Positions 10,101-18,156 of a stretch of DNA of 64,000 nt are shown here, one piece after another. The stretch is taken from contig NZ_KB933398.1 in the NCBI RefSeq assembly GCF_000392615.1, forward strand, positions 251,629 through 315,628, written 5' to 3'. A model generated the notes under the pieces. That model was given only the letters and a program-made list of their open reading frames with translations, did no database searches and was not told the DNA's origin. Every line of letters begins with the position of its first letter. The first letter of the stretch is position 1. Made by a program: the position numbers and the translations under genes. Origin of the DNA: Lysinibacillus sphaericus OT4b.31 (GTDB lineage: Bacteria; Bacillota; Bacilli; Bacillales_A; Planococcaceae).

Positions 10101-10182
10101 ACTAAAGGCTTCCATGCCTGCTGTTCTACATGTTGAAAAAACCTTGAGTGGACATAGCAAAACACGATTTGAAGTGAAATAG
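7102..10182 (+). CDS. sbcC: Exonuclease SbcCD, ATPase subunit SbcC
   Basis: A 1026-aa Rad50-type SMC-like ATPase. The N-terminal half-site has Walker A GKTGAGKTT (about residues 35-43). Long Glu/Gln-rich coiled-coil arms meet at a zinc hook, Cys521-Pro-Val-Cys524. The C-terminal half-site has the signature LSGGEKF (near 928) and Walker B FIDEGFGSLDEE (near 960). Two zinc hooks pair to tether DNA ends while SbcD cuts. Length is typical. It overlaps sbcD by 4 nt and ends at a hairpin shared with the small convergent gene at 10225-10347. Confidence 0.95.
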   Translation: MKPLKLTITAFGPYKNTEVIDFQQLGEHRLFAISGKTGAGKTTIFDAICYALYGSGSGEDRQDTAMLRSGFAEDDVYTAVELVFEMHGKTYQILRQPGHIKAKNKSVTGKKVELAHVKEGQLDFSIVEKQQTNEVDKKLQEIVGLTKDQFSQIVMLPQGEFRKLLTSDSTNKEAILRKIFKTDRFGDITKKLDAKRKEAEKDLERAKQLKEHLLGQIAGALPQRSSALFTCIANNTENMHQLMTALEEEQTFYRESIQVEQQRYNEAYNHHQKEQEHYSMAKALNEQFEEHASRQERLKTLEQQQDVYDAKVQEIKYAEQAERLVMFEQQCKDLRTEQNRKEQTYQQATINMQTIEAQYKVAQESFDEEEAREPERQQVLQQELKLQALLPTFEAFEGNRQQLQIDEQGVGTAKRAVADNLTILQQQQNQLQYVTEKIEQYEEQVAPFADYLQQLPKLREQVALLAQVEKYERAVASAEQAVYVADHQYQDNKQTLQQLEQQWIASQARILAAQLKEGDPCPVCGSTTHQITHNEQLETIEEAQLELLRAKSKTDERTYFEKEATLKSAKILLQEAIEQIDANHISQGQQTELNAALQHVEKQVALLKVVNDQLAVSRNEQKSQRERTEQLQEKQTKLEHYLAEQQKALTKQQVIVEEQQKHIPENLETLQALKQAIADIGVQKNALQTAWQASQQNLQSAKEAASNAVMAEELAKKAYEEIQVSLNEKREQFSISMKEAGFESYQAYDAAKRSMMEMETLRKACSDYVLQLHTLQIQIAEGTKQLNGKEKKNLALLEDSLERLRETYEEAFNTLQRTKGFAQACGDFKVKVKETAEEIQLLEKEAGRVKELHALLNGQNVKKLSFERYIQINYLDKITAAANIRLYHLSNGQFELRRSDRLEKHAKQSGLGLDVYDAYTDQIRDVKTLSGGEKFNASLSLALGMADVIQSFQGNIRIDTMFIDEGFGSLDEEALNKAIDTLIDLQESGRMIGVISHVAELKASMPAVLHVEKTLSGHSKTRFEVK

Positions 10183-10184
10183 AG

Positions 10185-10225
10185 AGAAGGCGTTTTCCTT
10201 TGTAACAAGGATACGCCTTCTACTT
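10185..10225. terminator. Bidirectional terminator between sbcC and a small convergent gene
   Basis: The stem AGAAGGCGT (10185-10193) pairs with ACGCCTTCT (10213-10221), with extra inner pairing of TCCTT and AAGGA. It directly follows the sbcC stop and the stop of the minus-strand peptide gene. Confidence 0.7.
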
Positions 10226-10347
10226 TATTTTCTACGGGTTGTTGGATTAGGGGGTGTGCCTTTTTTAGCGGCAACTACTTTTTTGACGATTGGAATCACA
10301 ATAGGTGCTAATTTAACAGCAGTTTTTACGAATTTAGATACTTTCAT
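10225..10347 (-). CDS. Small cationic amphipathic peptide, 40 aa, unknown function
   Basis: A 40-codon frame that length filters would miss. It starts ATG at 10347 behind AGGGGAGC with good spacing and stops at a shared terminator. The peptide begins MKVSKFVKTAVKLAPIV and continues with alternating hydrophobic and lysine residues, then a Pro/Thr/Arg-rich tail (GTPPNPTTRRK). It carries ten lysines or arginines and no acidic residue, so an amphipathic, membrane- or nucleic-acid-binding helix is likely. I do not recognise a family. A good ribosome site, own terminator and protein-like composition support a real gene. Confidence 0.6.
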   Translation of the reverse strand: MKVSKFVKTAVKLAPIVIPIVKKVVAAKKGTPPNPTTRRK

Positions 10348-10464
10348 GATATACCAGCTCCCCTTTATTATTTCTACCTGTTTGTCCTGCACTGATGAGG
10401 GCTCAGATGATCATTTGATGCGTGAAAATCAAGCCGTCGTAAGTGCCCAATTGGTTCAACTAGT

Positions 10465-10495
10465 AACCGTTGGGATAAAAAAAGTCCCAACGGTT
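10465..10495. other. Perfect 11-bp hairpin downstream of the DUF4870 gene
   Basis: AACCGTTGGGA (10465-10475) and TCCCAACGGTT (10485-10495) form a perfect stem around an A-rich loop. Neither side has a T run, so it is not a classic terminator, but it sits where the minus-strand DUF4870 transcript should end. Confidence 0.5.
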
Positions 10496-10529
10496 AAGTT
10501 CCCTTTAACCCGAGAATGAAACATAAATA

Positions 10530-10862
10530 CTATCGGATAACGCGTACAGCTTGAACGATATTCCATATAACAATTCCAAGAGATACGAGTAAGTAAATCG
10601 CAAAAGCAGCAAACCAAATGATGATGAATGTATTATCGCTTACGTCAGGTTCAAACGTAGTCATTGACATTGATGAAAACACGAAGACGATAAAGAAAAT
10701 GATACCGAATAGAAATGGAATTAAGTGTGAGATAAGCGCTCGGATTGAATGGCGCTTCACTTCATGTTCTTTTGACACAAAATAAACAATTAACGGCACA
10801 ATAAAAGGTGCGAAAAATATGCTGAGATAACTAAATGCAGATAATATTTTTTGGTTCTCCAT
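10530..10862 (-). CDS. DUF4870 family membrane protein
   Basis: A 110-aa integral membrane protein with three or four hydrophobic segments. The N-terminal pattern AFSYLSIFFAPFIVPLIVYFV followed by SKEHEVKRHSIRAL is the DUF4870 signature: hydrophobic segment, then a charged KRH loop. The ATG at 10862 has an AGGAGGGA ribosome site. The biochemical role of the family is unknown. It is divergent from the TPP riboswitch unit to its right. Confidence 0.8.
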   Translation of the reverse strand: MENQKILSAFSYLSIFFAPFIVPLIVYFVSKEHEVKRHSIRALISHLIPFLFGIIFFIVFVFSSMSMTTFEPDVSDNTFIIIWFAAFAIYLLVSLGIVIWNIVQAVRVIR

Positions 10863-10932
10863 AGTAGTCCCTCCTTTTTATTTATTTACGCATGAGAATC
10901 TTGAAAGTTTCAAAAAATTAATGAAGAAATGG

Positions 10933-10961
10933 TTGTAATCACAAAAGTGTTTGCGTACAAT
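10933..10961 (+). promoter_or_regulatory. Promoter of the TPP riboswitch/thiT unit
   Basis: A sigma-A-like promoter: TTGTAA (10933-10938), 17-bp spacer, TACAAT (10956-10961). It lies just upstream of the riboswitch aptamer, as expected. Confidence 0.55.
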
Positions 10962-10990
10962 GAGGATGTTCAAGCAAATTTAAGATGTAA

Positions 10991-11088
10991 CGACCACAAG
11001 GGGAGCTGATGATGTCAGCTGAGACTGGGCACGTAATGCCTTTACTCTTCGAACCTGTAAGTTAAAGCTTGCGTAGGGATGTGGATAG
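10991..11088 (+). ncRNA. TPP riboswitch (THI element)
   Basis: The aptamer core is readable in order: ACAAGGGGAGC at the 5' side, GCTGAGA at about 11018-11024, a CTCTTCGAACCTG segment, and GCGTAGGGATGTGG at the 3' side. These are the conserved thi-box elements that bind thiamine pyrophosphate. It is followed by an intrinsic terminator and, further on, thiT. In Firmicutes this arrangement stops transcription when TPP is abundant. Confidence 0.92.
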
Positions 11089-11102
11089 AAACCGACACTT
11101 TT

Positions 11103-11137
11103 ACGATGTGAGGCTCTGTCCTGGCATCGTTTTTTTA
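11103..11137 (+). terminator. Riboswitch expression-platform terminator
   Basis: ACGATG (11103-11108) pairs with CATCGT (11125-11130), with an inner AGG/CCT pairing, followed by seven Ts. It lies 15 nt after the aptamer, so it should be the ligand-controlled terminator. Confidence 0.8.
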
Positions 11138-11484
11138 TCTTCATTCATCTGGAAAGCCCTCTCCTCTATAGGTAGCAGGCTGAAGATGATTGTAGCTCTT
11201 TTTAGGAGGCTGTTCCAATGCCAGCCGTATGAAGAGCAAGCTTCCAGTTAGTGTAACGGATTTTGACAAGGAATCAATTGAGGGAATTAGCCTAAATTTG
11301 TAGGATGATGTGTTTTTCGAAATGACCGACATCAAGGCGCCCTTTCTTGCAGAACTAAACACTTGTCAATCCGAACGCAATTAAGTGGAAGCATAATAGA
11401 TTGCCAGATTGAGCACATATTTAAATAACTGATTTCTATTCCTGCTCTTGTATCCTACATCGGAACAAAGGAGAGAATAATATT
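11138..11484 (+). other. Unusually long leader between riboswitch terminator and thiT
   Basis: About 350 bp with no recognised gene. An AGGAGG at 11204-11209 precedes a four-codon frame (ATG at 11218). Its TGA overlaps an ATG at 11229 that opens a 24-codon frame containing KLPVSVTDFDKES and ends at 11303. That peptide resembles another fragment at 31844-31930. It may be a decayed insertion or a leader ORF; I cannot assign a function. The rest is featureless until the thiT ribosome site. Confidence 0.4.
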
Positions 11485-12045
11485 ATGGACAAAAAAAGAC
11501 TATTAATGCTGGTGGAGATTGCGATTTTCGCAGCGGTGGGTCTTGTACTCGATCAAGTTTCTTTTAAAGTATGGGTACAGGGTGGCTCAGTTAGTCTTGT
11601 GATGATACCCATTATTTTAATGGCATTTCGCTGGGGTCTCTTTGCAGGATTGACAACGGGCTTACTAATCGGCGTTATGCAAACAATGTTCGGTGCGTAT
11701 ATTGTACACTGGCTTCAAGGTTTATTGGATTATGGTGTTGCCTTCACGGTAGTAGGTATAGCGGCGCTTGTACGTAAACCTGTACTTGAGGCAGCGACAA
11801 ATTTAAACAAAAAGAAGATGGCTATTTATATTGTCATTGGAACCGTCTTAGCAGGCTTTTTACGTTATTTAGCACATACGATTGCAGGAGCTGTGTTCTT
11901 CGCTGAGTATGCTGGCGAGCAAAATGCTTGGATATATTCCATTCTTTACAATGGCACATATATGCTACCTGCAACAATTTTAACAGTAGTCGCAGGTGTT
12001 CTTTTATTTACAGCAGCACCACAATTAATGCAACGAAAATCGTAA
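11485..12045 (+). CDS. thiT: Thiamine transporter S component ThiT (ECF type)
   Basis: A 186-aa membrane protein with six predicted transmembrane helices. It is the substrate-binding S component of an energy-coupling factor transporter for thiamine uptake; the shared EcfAA'T module is encoded elsewhere. The region from GGSVSLVMIPIILMAFRWG and the later QTMFGAYIVHWLQGLLDYG matches ThiT/YuaJ proteins, including aromatic residues of the thiamine pocket. The upstream TPP riboswitch independently supports thiamine as the substrate. The ATG has a GGAGAG ribosome site. It ends at a terminator at 12052. Confidence 0.95.
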   Translation: MDKKRLLMLVEIAIFAAVGLVLDQVSFKVWVQGGSVSLVMIPIILMAFRWGLFAGLTTGLLIGVMQTMFGAYIVHWLQGLLDYGVAFTVVGIAALVRKPVLEAATNLNKKKMAIYIVIGTVLAGFLRYLAHTIAGAVFFAEYAGEQNAWIYSILYNGTYMLPATILTVVAGVLLFTAAPQLMQRKS

Positions 12046-12051
12046 AGAGTA

Positions 12052-12086
12052 AGCCGTCTGTTCCTCTATAGTGCAGGCGGCTTTTC
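12052..12086 (+). terminator. Terminator after thiT
   Basis: AGCCGTCTG (12052-12060) pairs with CAGGCGGCT (12074-12082) with one G-U pair, followed by TTT. Confidence 0.75.
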
Positions 12087-12153
12087 TGAGTTAATTAGCG
12101 CGTATTGTTCATTATTGTATTGTGGTTGTGATATATTAGAGTGTATATATTAG

Positions 12154-12933
<780 letters not shown>

Positions 12934-12950
12934 TTAAAAAGTAAATACGA

Positions 12951-12995
12951 AAAAATCCTGCTTACCAAGTTATTTCTGGTAGGCAGGATTTTTTT
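12951..12995. terminator. Bidirectional terminator between map and the TspO-like gene
   Basis: A ~17-bp stem (12951-12967 and 12977-12993) with A runs on one side and T runs on the other terminates both convergent genes. The minus-strand stop lies inside it. Confidence 0.88.
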
Positions 12996-13683
12996 TAATA
13001 AATTGTATACCGACAAGAAGCACACCACATAAAAACAAGGCTGCTGTTGTCACGAGTAATTCATCAAAGCCATTATGTAATGCAATACCTATATAGGCCC
13101 AGATAAAAACGCTCGGATAGACAATATCAAAGTGATGAAAGCGAATATGTAGCGCTATGGCAACGCCTATAGTCAGTAAGATAACTGCCCAAAGTGGATT
13201 GCTAAGACCAAAGCCGTTCCATTCATACGATGTTAATGTAAAACTTGCATTTGTCATCAGGGTAAATGTCGCCCATGCGAAATAGATTGAAAACGGCACT
13301 CGACCTGTCAGCGCATTATTGCTAAGTGGGTACGTATTGTACAGTAAAAATAAATAAATTACTAATATTAACGTAGTCAAAAGTGACACGATAAATAATT
13401 CCTGATGCCAAAACACTATGGCAAACGCCTGTAATATACTGACGCTACTAAAGAGAACAGTCTGTTTAATAGTTGTCTTTTTGAAATTCATAACTAACCA
13501 ATAGCCGAGTAAAAAGTAAACTACAATCCAAATTACATAACTAACATTAAAAGGTGCAAACATAACGGGAAAACGATTAGAGATTTCTAACGAAGATTGA
13601 CCATTTATTTTTATGAAATAGGATGAAAAGGTTAGGATGAGTGCGACAATATAAGAAATTGTCATCAAAATAAATTGAGGCAT
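12970..13683 (-). CDS. Integral membrane protein, tryptophan-rich sensory (TspO-like) family
   Basis: A 237-aa protein with about seven transmembrane segments. The spacing of VPFSIYFAWATFTLMTNAS, the aromatic-rich helices and the N-terminal SNRFPVMFAPFNVSYVIWI pattern resemble the long Firmicute tryptophan-rich sensory proteins related to TspO, which bind porphyrins or sterols. The substrate is unknown. The ATG is preceded by GGGAGAGG. It is convergent with map and divergent from the PPK2 gene. Family assignment is by pattern only. Confidence 0.55.
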   Translation of the reverse strand: MPQFILMTISYIVALILTFSSYFIKINGQSSLEISNRFPVMFAPFNVSYVIWIVVYFLLGYWLVMNFKKTTIKQTVLFSSVSILQAFAIVFWHQELFIVSLLTTLILVIYLFLLYNTYPLSNNALTGRVPFSIYFAWATFTLMTNASFTLTSYEWNGFGLSNPLWAVILLTIGVAIALHIRFHHFDIVYPSVFIWAYIGIALHNGFDELLVTTAALFLCGVLLVGIQFIKKNPAYQK

Positions 13684-13890
13684 GGTTTCCTCTCCCTTCG
13701 TGTTAAATTGTATAGGGAAAAGACAAATAAGTATAGGACTGTCACAAATTTTCTATTTTCATTATAGCGGAAATTGGCAATAATGTATCGTCTTGTTTCG
13801 CCAAATTTATCTACAATTTGCCATTTGGATAGGCATCCATATATTTCTTTAGTACAATAAGATTATCCAAGTGTAAGGAGTGAAGTTTTA

Positions 13891-14718
13891 ATGACTCAAA
13901 ATTTAAAAAATCTAGACCTATCAATTGAACTAGATAAAAAAATGTATAAAAAGAAATTAAAAGTACTCCAATATGAAATGTTAAATGCCCAGCAGTTTTT
14001 ACTGAACAATAAAATCGGGCTTATTTTAGTGTTTGAAGGTATGGATGCGGCAGGTAAGGGTGGCGCGATAAAGCGTCTGATCGAACGTGTAGACCCACGT
14101 GGTTATGTCGTGCATCCAATTTCTGCACCTCAACCACATGAACTTCGCTATAACTATTTACAACGTTTCTGGAGGAAGTTGCCACAGCATGGTCAAATCG
14201 CTATTTTCGACCGTTCGTGGTATGGACGTGTGTTAGTAGAGCGTATTGAAGGTTTCGCAACAAAGGACGAATGGGCTCGTGCATACGAGGAAGTTAATCA
14301 ATTTGAAAAGCTTCTAACAGATGGCGACTATATTATCGTGAAGTTCTGGCTTCATGTGTCAGATGAAGAGCAGTTAAAACGTTTTAAAGAACGCGAACAA
14401 GATCCATATAAATCGTGGAAATTGACGGATGAAGACTGGCGAAACCGTGAAAAAACACCACAGTACATTGAAGCTGCAAATGATATGTTTGATAAAACAG
14501 ATAAAAAGAATGCGCCATGGATTTTAGTGGCAGGCAACGATAAAAAACATGCGAGGGTTCAAGTATTACAAGAAACAATTGCACATATTGAGCAGGAAGC
14601 ACAAAAACGTGGTTTACATTTAACCAATGTGTTAGATAAATCTTATTTAGAAGATGCTGAATCGTCTAGCATGGAAGTATTACGAGAGCAATCGAAAAAA
14701 GAAGAGCAAACAAAATAA
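13891..14718 (+). CDS. Polyphosphate kinase 2 family protein
   Basis: A 275-aa PPK2-type kinase that moves phosphate between polyphosphate and nucleotides. Walker A is FEGMDAAGKGG, followed by the family's lid region (PHELRYNYLQRFWRKLP) and Walker B FDRSWYGRVLVERI. The single-domain size fits class I or III PPK2 enzymes; whether it phosphorylates ADP, GDP or AMP cannot be told. An AAGGAG ribosome site precedes the ATG. It is transcribed alone, with its own terminator. Confidence 0.92.
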   Translation: MTQNLKNLDLSIELDKKMYKKKLKVLQYEMLNAQQFLLNNKIGLILVFEGMDAAGKGGAIKRLIERVDPRGYVVHPISAPQPHELRYNYLQRFWRKLPQHGQIAIFDRSWYGRVLVERIEGFATKDEWARAYEEVNQFEKLLTDGDYIIVKFWLHVSDEEQLKRFKEREQDPYKSWKLTDEDWRNREKTPQYIEAANDMFDKTDKKNAPWILVAGNDKKHARVQVLQETIAHIEQEAQKRGLHLTNVLDKSYLEDAESSSMEVLREQSKKEEQTK

Positions 14719-14727
14719 ATAATCGGA

Positions 14728-14783
14728 AAGATGCTGTGCTAACAAGACATGAGCTGTTTTAGTTGTAGCAGCATCTTTTTTTA
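14728..14783 (+). terminator. Terminator after the PPK2 gene
   Basis: AAAGATGCTG (14728-14737) and CAGCATCTTT (14769-14778), followed by more Ts. Confidence 0.8.
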
Positions 14784-14976
14784 CATACAATAAAGTAAAA
14801 CTTCAATCAGCGGGGTTTTGCACTAATGATTCGTTGAAAGCAATAGGACTTTTACGGCCAGTTAATCGCTCACAAAAGTGATAAGTACGACGGATTCAAC
14901 TTGAGGTGGTCGTCTTACTGACCGTTGAGGCGAGATGAACATGTACTGACAATTATCGGAAGGCAAGTGTGGAGAT

Positions 14977-15567
14977 ATGGTATTAAAAATTTGGAATCTA
15001 CTGAGGAAAAAGGGTGGAAATGTGGTATCGATTCAAGGGGGAAAATGCTACGTTCGCACATTCCAAGAAAAAGATGCACAAAATTTATCTGGTCTCGTAA
15101 GTCGCAATAAATACTTTTGGTCTACATATGAACCATTACAACGACCTGAATACTATACAGTGGACGCTCAATATAAAAAAATTCTAGAAAGCTTGTATTT
15201 AATGGATTCAAAGCGAGAATTTTCTTTCGGTATCTATGAGCAAGGTACAAATAACTTAATTGGGCATATTGCTCTCTATGCTGTAAAACGTTTGCCGTAT
15301 TCAAGTGCATTTGTTGGCTATGCAATGGATGAGATTTATATAGGAAAAGGCATCGTAACAGAAGCAGTAGAATTGGTCGTTCGCTTTGCTTTTGAACAAA
15401 TTGGCTTGCATCGCGTGGAGGCATACGTATCAACACAAAATAACGCTTCTATCCGTGTTTTAGAAAAATCAGGATTTCAACGAGAAGGGCTCCTAAGGCA
15501 GCTTTTGTACATTAACGGGCAATGGGTGGACCACTATATGTATGCGTGTGTAGATGAATCATCATGA
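14977..15567 (+). CDS. GNAT acetyltransferase, RimJ/RimL-like
   Basis: A 196-aa GNAT-fold enzyme. The N-terminal YVRTFQEKDAQNL is the usual RimJ/RimL opening. The acetyl-CoA-binding stretch is YIGKGIVTEAVELVVRFAF, and the C-terminal RVLEKSGFQREG is typical of the subfamily. Candidate substrates are N-termini of ribosomal or other proteins. Two starts are possible: the ATG at 14977 (weak GGAG) and a GTG at 15022 behind AAAGGGTGG. The longer form is listed because a short basic N-terminal extension is common in related Bacillales proteins. It ends at a strong terminator. Confidence 0.8.
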   Translation: MVLKIWNLLRKKGGNVVSIQGGKCYVRTFQEKDAQNLSGLVSRNKYFWSTYEPLQRPEYYTVDAQYKKILESLYLMDSKREFSFGIYEQGTNNLIGHIALYAVKRLPYSSAFVGYAMDEIYIGKGIVTEAVELVVRFAFEQIGLHRVEAYVSTQNNASIRVLEKSGFQREGLLRQLLYINGQWVDHYMYACVDESS

Positions 15568-15618
15568 AAAAGATGTGACTATCCTTCGAGATATCGACAG
15601 ATAGTCACATCTTTTATT
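15567..15618 (+). terminator. Terminator after the GNAT gene
   Basis: A long stem of about 15 bp (AAAGATGTGACTATC paired with GATAGTCACATCTTT) with a T-rich tail. Confidence 0.85.
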
Positions 15619-15699
15619 TTTAAAAGTATAGTTTAACTGCACGATTGAATATGCTAACACGACATCACATTGAAACCATGAAGCACAGAGCAGAAATGA

Positions 15700-16263
15700 T
15701 TATTGTTTATTGCCGTCTTCTATTAAATCAAGACGACCTGTATTTGGATCGATTACTAAGCCGTGAACAGGCACATTTTTTACCATTAGTGGGTGATTAC
15801 GAATTGTATCGACACTTTTTGTCACACTAGTCGCTACGTCACCGAAACCACGTAAAAACTCTTTTAAATCAATCCCTGAATATTCCATCATTTTAATGGT
15901 TTCTGGGTTAATACCACGCGCTACCATTTTGCTTAGCATAGCTTCTGGATCCACCGCACTCATACCACAGTCATAATGCCCAACGACATATACTTCATCT
16001 GCTTGTAGTTCATATACAGCTACAAGTAAACTACGCATAACCGCACCAAATGGGTGACTAACTAATGCCCCTGCACTTTTAACGATTTTAACGTCACCAT
16101 TGCGTAAATTCATAGCTTTAGGTAATAGCTCTACAAGTCGAGTATCCATGCAAGATAAAACAACGATTCGCTTATCAGGGTACTTTGTTGTAATAAAAGG
16201 CTCATATTTTTTCTCTTGAACGAAATCCCCATTAAACTCTAAAATATCTTTTAACATTGTCAT
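15700..16263 (-). CDS. Beta-class carbonic anhydrase (YtiB-like)
   Basis: A 187-aa zinc enzyme for reversible CO2 hydration. The ligands are Cys38, His96 and Cys99 (SCMDTR and GHYDCG), with the Asp40-Arg42 catalytic dyad. Length and sequence match the short Firmicute type represented by B. subtilis YtiB. The ATG at 16263 has GGGAGC upstream; a second in-frame ATG lies two codons on. It is a single gene. In Gram-positives lacking other carbonic anhydrases this activity supplies bicarbonate to carboxylases. Confidence 0.92.
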   Translation of the reverse strand: MTMLKDILEFNGDFVQEKKYEPFITTKYPDKRIVVLSCMDTRLVELLPKAMNLRNGDVKIVKSAGALVSHPFGAVMRSLLVAVYELQADEVYVVGHYDCGMSAVDPEAMLSKMVARGINPETIKMMEYSGIDLKEFLRGFGDVATSVTKSVDTIRNHPLMVKNVPVHGLVIDPNTGRLDLIEDGNKQ

Positions 16264-16414
16264 GAAAGATTGCTCCCTTCCTTACAGAAATATTTTAGAG
16301 CAAAAATATAAATATGCAAATAATAATGACAATTTTCGCGCAATTTTATGATAAAAAAAAGGAGTTTAGTAATTTATTTAGCGAATCGAAATAAAGATGT
16401 TACAAAAATGTGAA

Positions 16415-16441
16415 AAAACAGCTACGGTAAGTAGCTGTTTT
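16415..16441 (-). terminator. Terminator of the 44-aa membrane peptide gene
   Basis: AAAACAGCTAC and GTAGCTGTTTT form an 11-bp stem; read on the minus strand it is followed by a T run. Confidence 0.8.
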
Positions 16442-16449
16442 GAATAGGC

Positions 16450-16584
16450 TTAGAATTTTTCGTTTGGCTTTGGATCTACAGTTACTGAAGATTTAGAATC
16501 TAAACCAACTTGTAGGTAGTGAATGAAGAATGCAACAGAAATTAATAAAACGACTGAAAAGCCAAGTACAGTTGTGATGAACAT
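16450..16584 (-). CDS. Single-pass membrane peptide, 44 aa, unknown function
   Basis: A 44-codon gene starting at the ATG at 16584 behind GAGAGGAGC. One N-terminal transmembrane helix (TVLGFSVVLLISVAFFIHYL) is followed by a polar tail ending VDPKPNEKF. A longer frame start at 16632 has no ribosome site. Its terminator at 16415-16441 supports independent expression. I do not recognise a family; the topology is like small membrane regulators. Confidence 0.65.
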   Translation of the reverse strand: MFITTVLGFSVVLLISVAFFIHYLQVGLDSKSSVTVDPKPNEKF

Positions 16585-16722
16585 TGAAAAGCTCCTCTCT
16601 ACTAATAAATCTACTATAATATTTACTCTCATTATACAATAGGTTGCTATGAAAATCTAAGGATAATTTATGACATCCATAACATACCTTGGCTAGAATA
16701 CTATAAATAGGTGTCTATTTCT

Positions 16723-17958
16723 CTAGAAAGCCCAATTGCCATTGCGGAAAATTGGTTCGATTTGACCATTGTCCATTATCCCATCAATATTCATATTAGC
16801 AGAGCCAATCATAAAGTCAACATGTGTTAGGCTTTGGTTGAGACCATTTGCAAGTAACTCATCAGGAGACATATCTTTACCACCCTCAATACAAAATGCA
16901 TAAGCGCTACCAATGGCTAAATGATTCGAGGCGTTTTCATCAAATAATGTATTGTAAAATAATAAACCTGATTGAGAAATAGGTGATTGATGTGGGACAA
17001 GTGCCACTTCACCAAGATAGTGAGCACCCTCATCTGTTGCAACAAGGGATTCTAAAATTTCTTGCCCCTGTTCAGCCTGCATCTCGATAATTCGTCCTTC
17101 TTTAAATGTTAATGTAAATTGATCGATAATATTACCACCGTAGCTTAATGGCTTCGTGCTAGATACATAGCCGTTTACACCTGTTTTTAACGGAGCTGTA
17201 AAGACTTCTTCAGTCGGCATATTTGCCATAAATGATTGTCCTTGTGTAGTGACACTACTACCACCTACCCATATATGTTTTTTTGGTAATGTAATAGTTA
17301 AATCAGTACCTGTTGCAGTATAGTGCAGTGCTTTATATTGTTTATTATTGAGGTAATCAGCCTTGTCATGTAATAATTGGTCATGTGTCCGCCAGGCATC
17401 AACTGGATTTTCTAGATTTGTGCGTGTAGCAGCGAAAATTGCCTCCCATAATGCCTCCATTTGTTCAGCTTCAGGTAAATTTGGAAAAACCTTCGCTGCC
17501 CAATTTTTAGAAGGTGCAGCAATAACTGACCAGCTAAACTTATCTGATTGCATTAAGCTACGGTAGTTTGCAAGTGCCTGACCGGATGCTTTTTGGAAGG
17601 TCATAATTTTCTCGCCATCAATCCCTTTTAGTAGGTCAGGGTTTTGCGAAATGATACTTATAAACGCAGCACCATGCTCAGCTAACCATTCACGTTCTTG
17701 AACTTTCCAAGGAGGGAAGAAATCGAATGTGTCTTTTGGTGCTGATTCAAAACGTGTCCGAACAAGTTCATCATCAGATATATCGACAAAAACTTGTTTT
17801 GCACCATTTTCATAAGCGAGTTTAGTAATTATCTGTGCTAATTTTATGTTATCCGTCGAACAACTCATATAGAGATATTGATTTTTCTGGATATTTACTC
17901 CTACTTTTACAGCTAATTCGGCATAACGTAGTAAATTTGTGTTAAATGATAATAACAA
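16723..17958 (-). CDS. Aminopeptidase, M29 family (second copy)
   Basis: A 411-aa metallo-aminopeptidase, paralogous along its whole length to the one at 3312-4541. Shared blocks include RYAELAVKVGVNIQ, NWAAKVFPNL, NMPTEEVFT, FDENASNHLAIGSAY and THVDFMIGSANMNIDGI. The start is a TTG at 17958, 7-8 nt after AAAGGAGC; no ATG lies nearby. It stands alone on the minus strand. Having two such peptidases fits heavy peptide use, with the opp transporter at 41.7-47.5 kb. Confidence 0.9.
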   Translation of the reverse strand: MLLSFNTNLLRYAELAVKVGVNIQKNQYLYMSCSTDNIKLAQIITKLAYENGAKQVFVDISDDELVRTRFESAPKDTFDFFPPWKVQEREWLAEHGAAFISIISQNPDLLKGIDGEKIMTFQKASGQALANYRSLMQSDKFSWSVIAAPSKNWAAKVFPNLPEAEQMEALWEAIFAATRTNLENPVDAWRTHDQLLHDKADYLNNKQYKALHYTATGTDLTITLPKKHIWVGGSSVTTQGQSFMANMPTEEVFTAPLKTGVNGYVSSTKPLSYGGNIIDQFTLTFKEGRIIEMQAEQGQEILESLVATDEGAHYLGEVALVPHQSPISQSGLLFYNTLFDENASNHLAIGSAYAFCIEGGKDMSPDELLANGLNQSLTHVDFMIGSANMNIDGIMDNGQIEPIFRNGNWAF

Positions 17959-18156
17959 ATTCTTAGCTCCTTTCGATTATGGACAATTTAGTGTACTATT
18001 CTTAATTCAATATAATCAAATATGGTCGAAATGTGAATAAAAAGCATTTATTACATCGAAAAATTAATGAATTACATTTATACTATATTATATCTTTATT
18101 TAAAATATGGAAAAATAGACGACATTAAGAGTGTAAGAAGATTTGGAGGTCCTAGA

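Noticed and set aside
10465..10495. Rho-independent terminator after the DUF4870 gene
   Set aside because: The stem is perfect but neither strand has a following T run, so it is listed only as a hairpin.
10256..10519. 87-aa forward frame
   Set aside because: It runs antisense to the better supported 40-aa gene and has no ribosome site.
11141..11362. 73-aa reverse frame in the thiT leader
   Set aside because: No ribosome site; antisense to the leader of a riboswitch-controlled gene.
18101..18125. Sigma-D promoter before motA
   Set aside because: The -10-like GACGACAT is fair but the spacing from TAAA is 13 instead of about 15; too weak to list.
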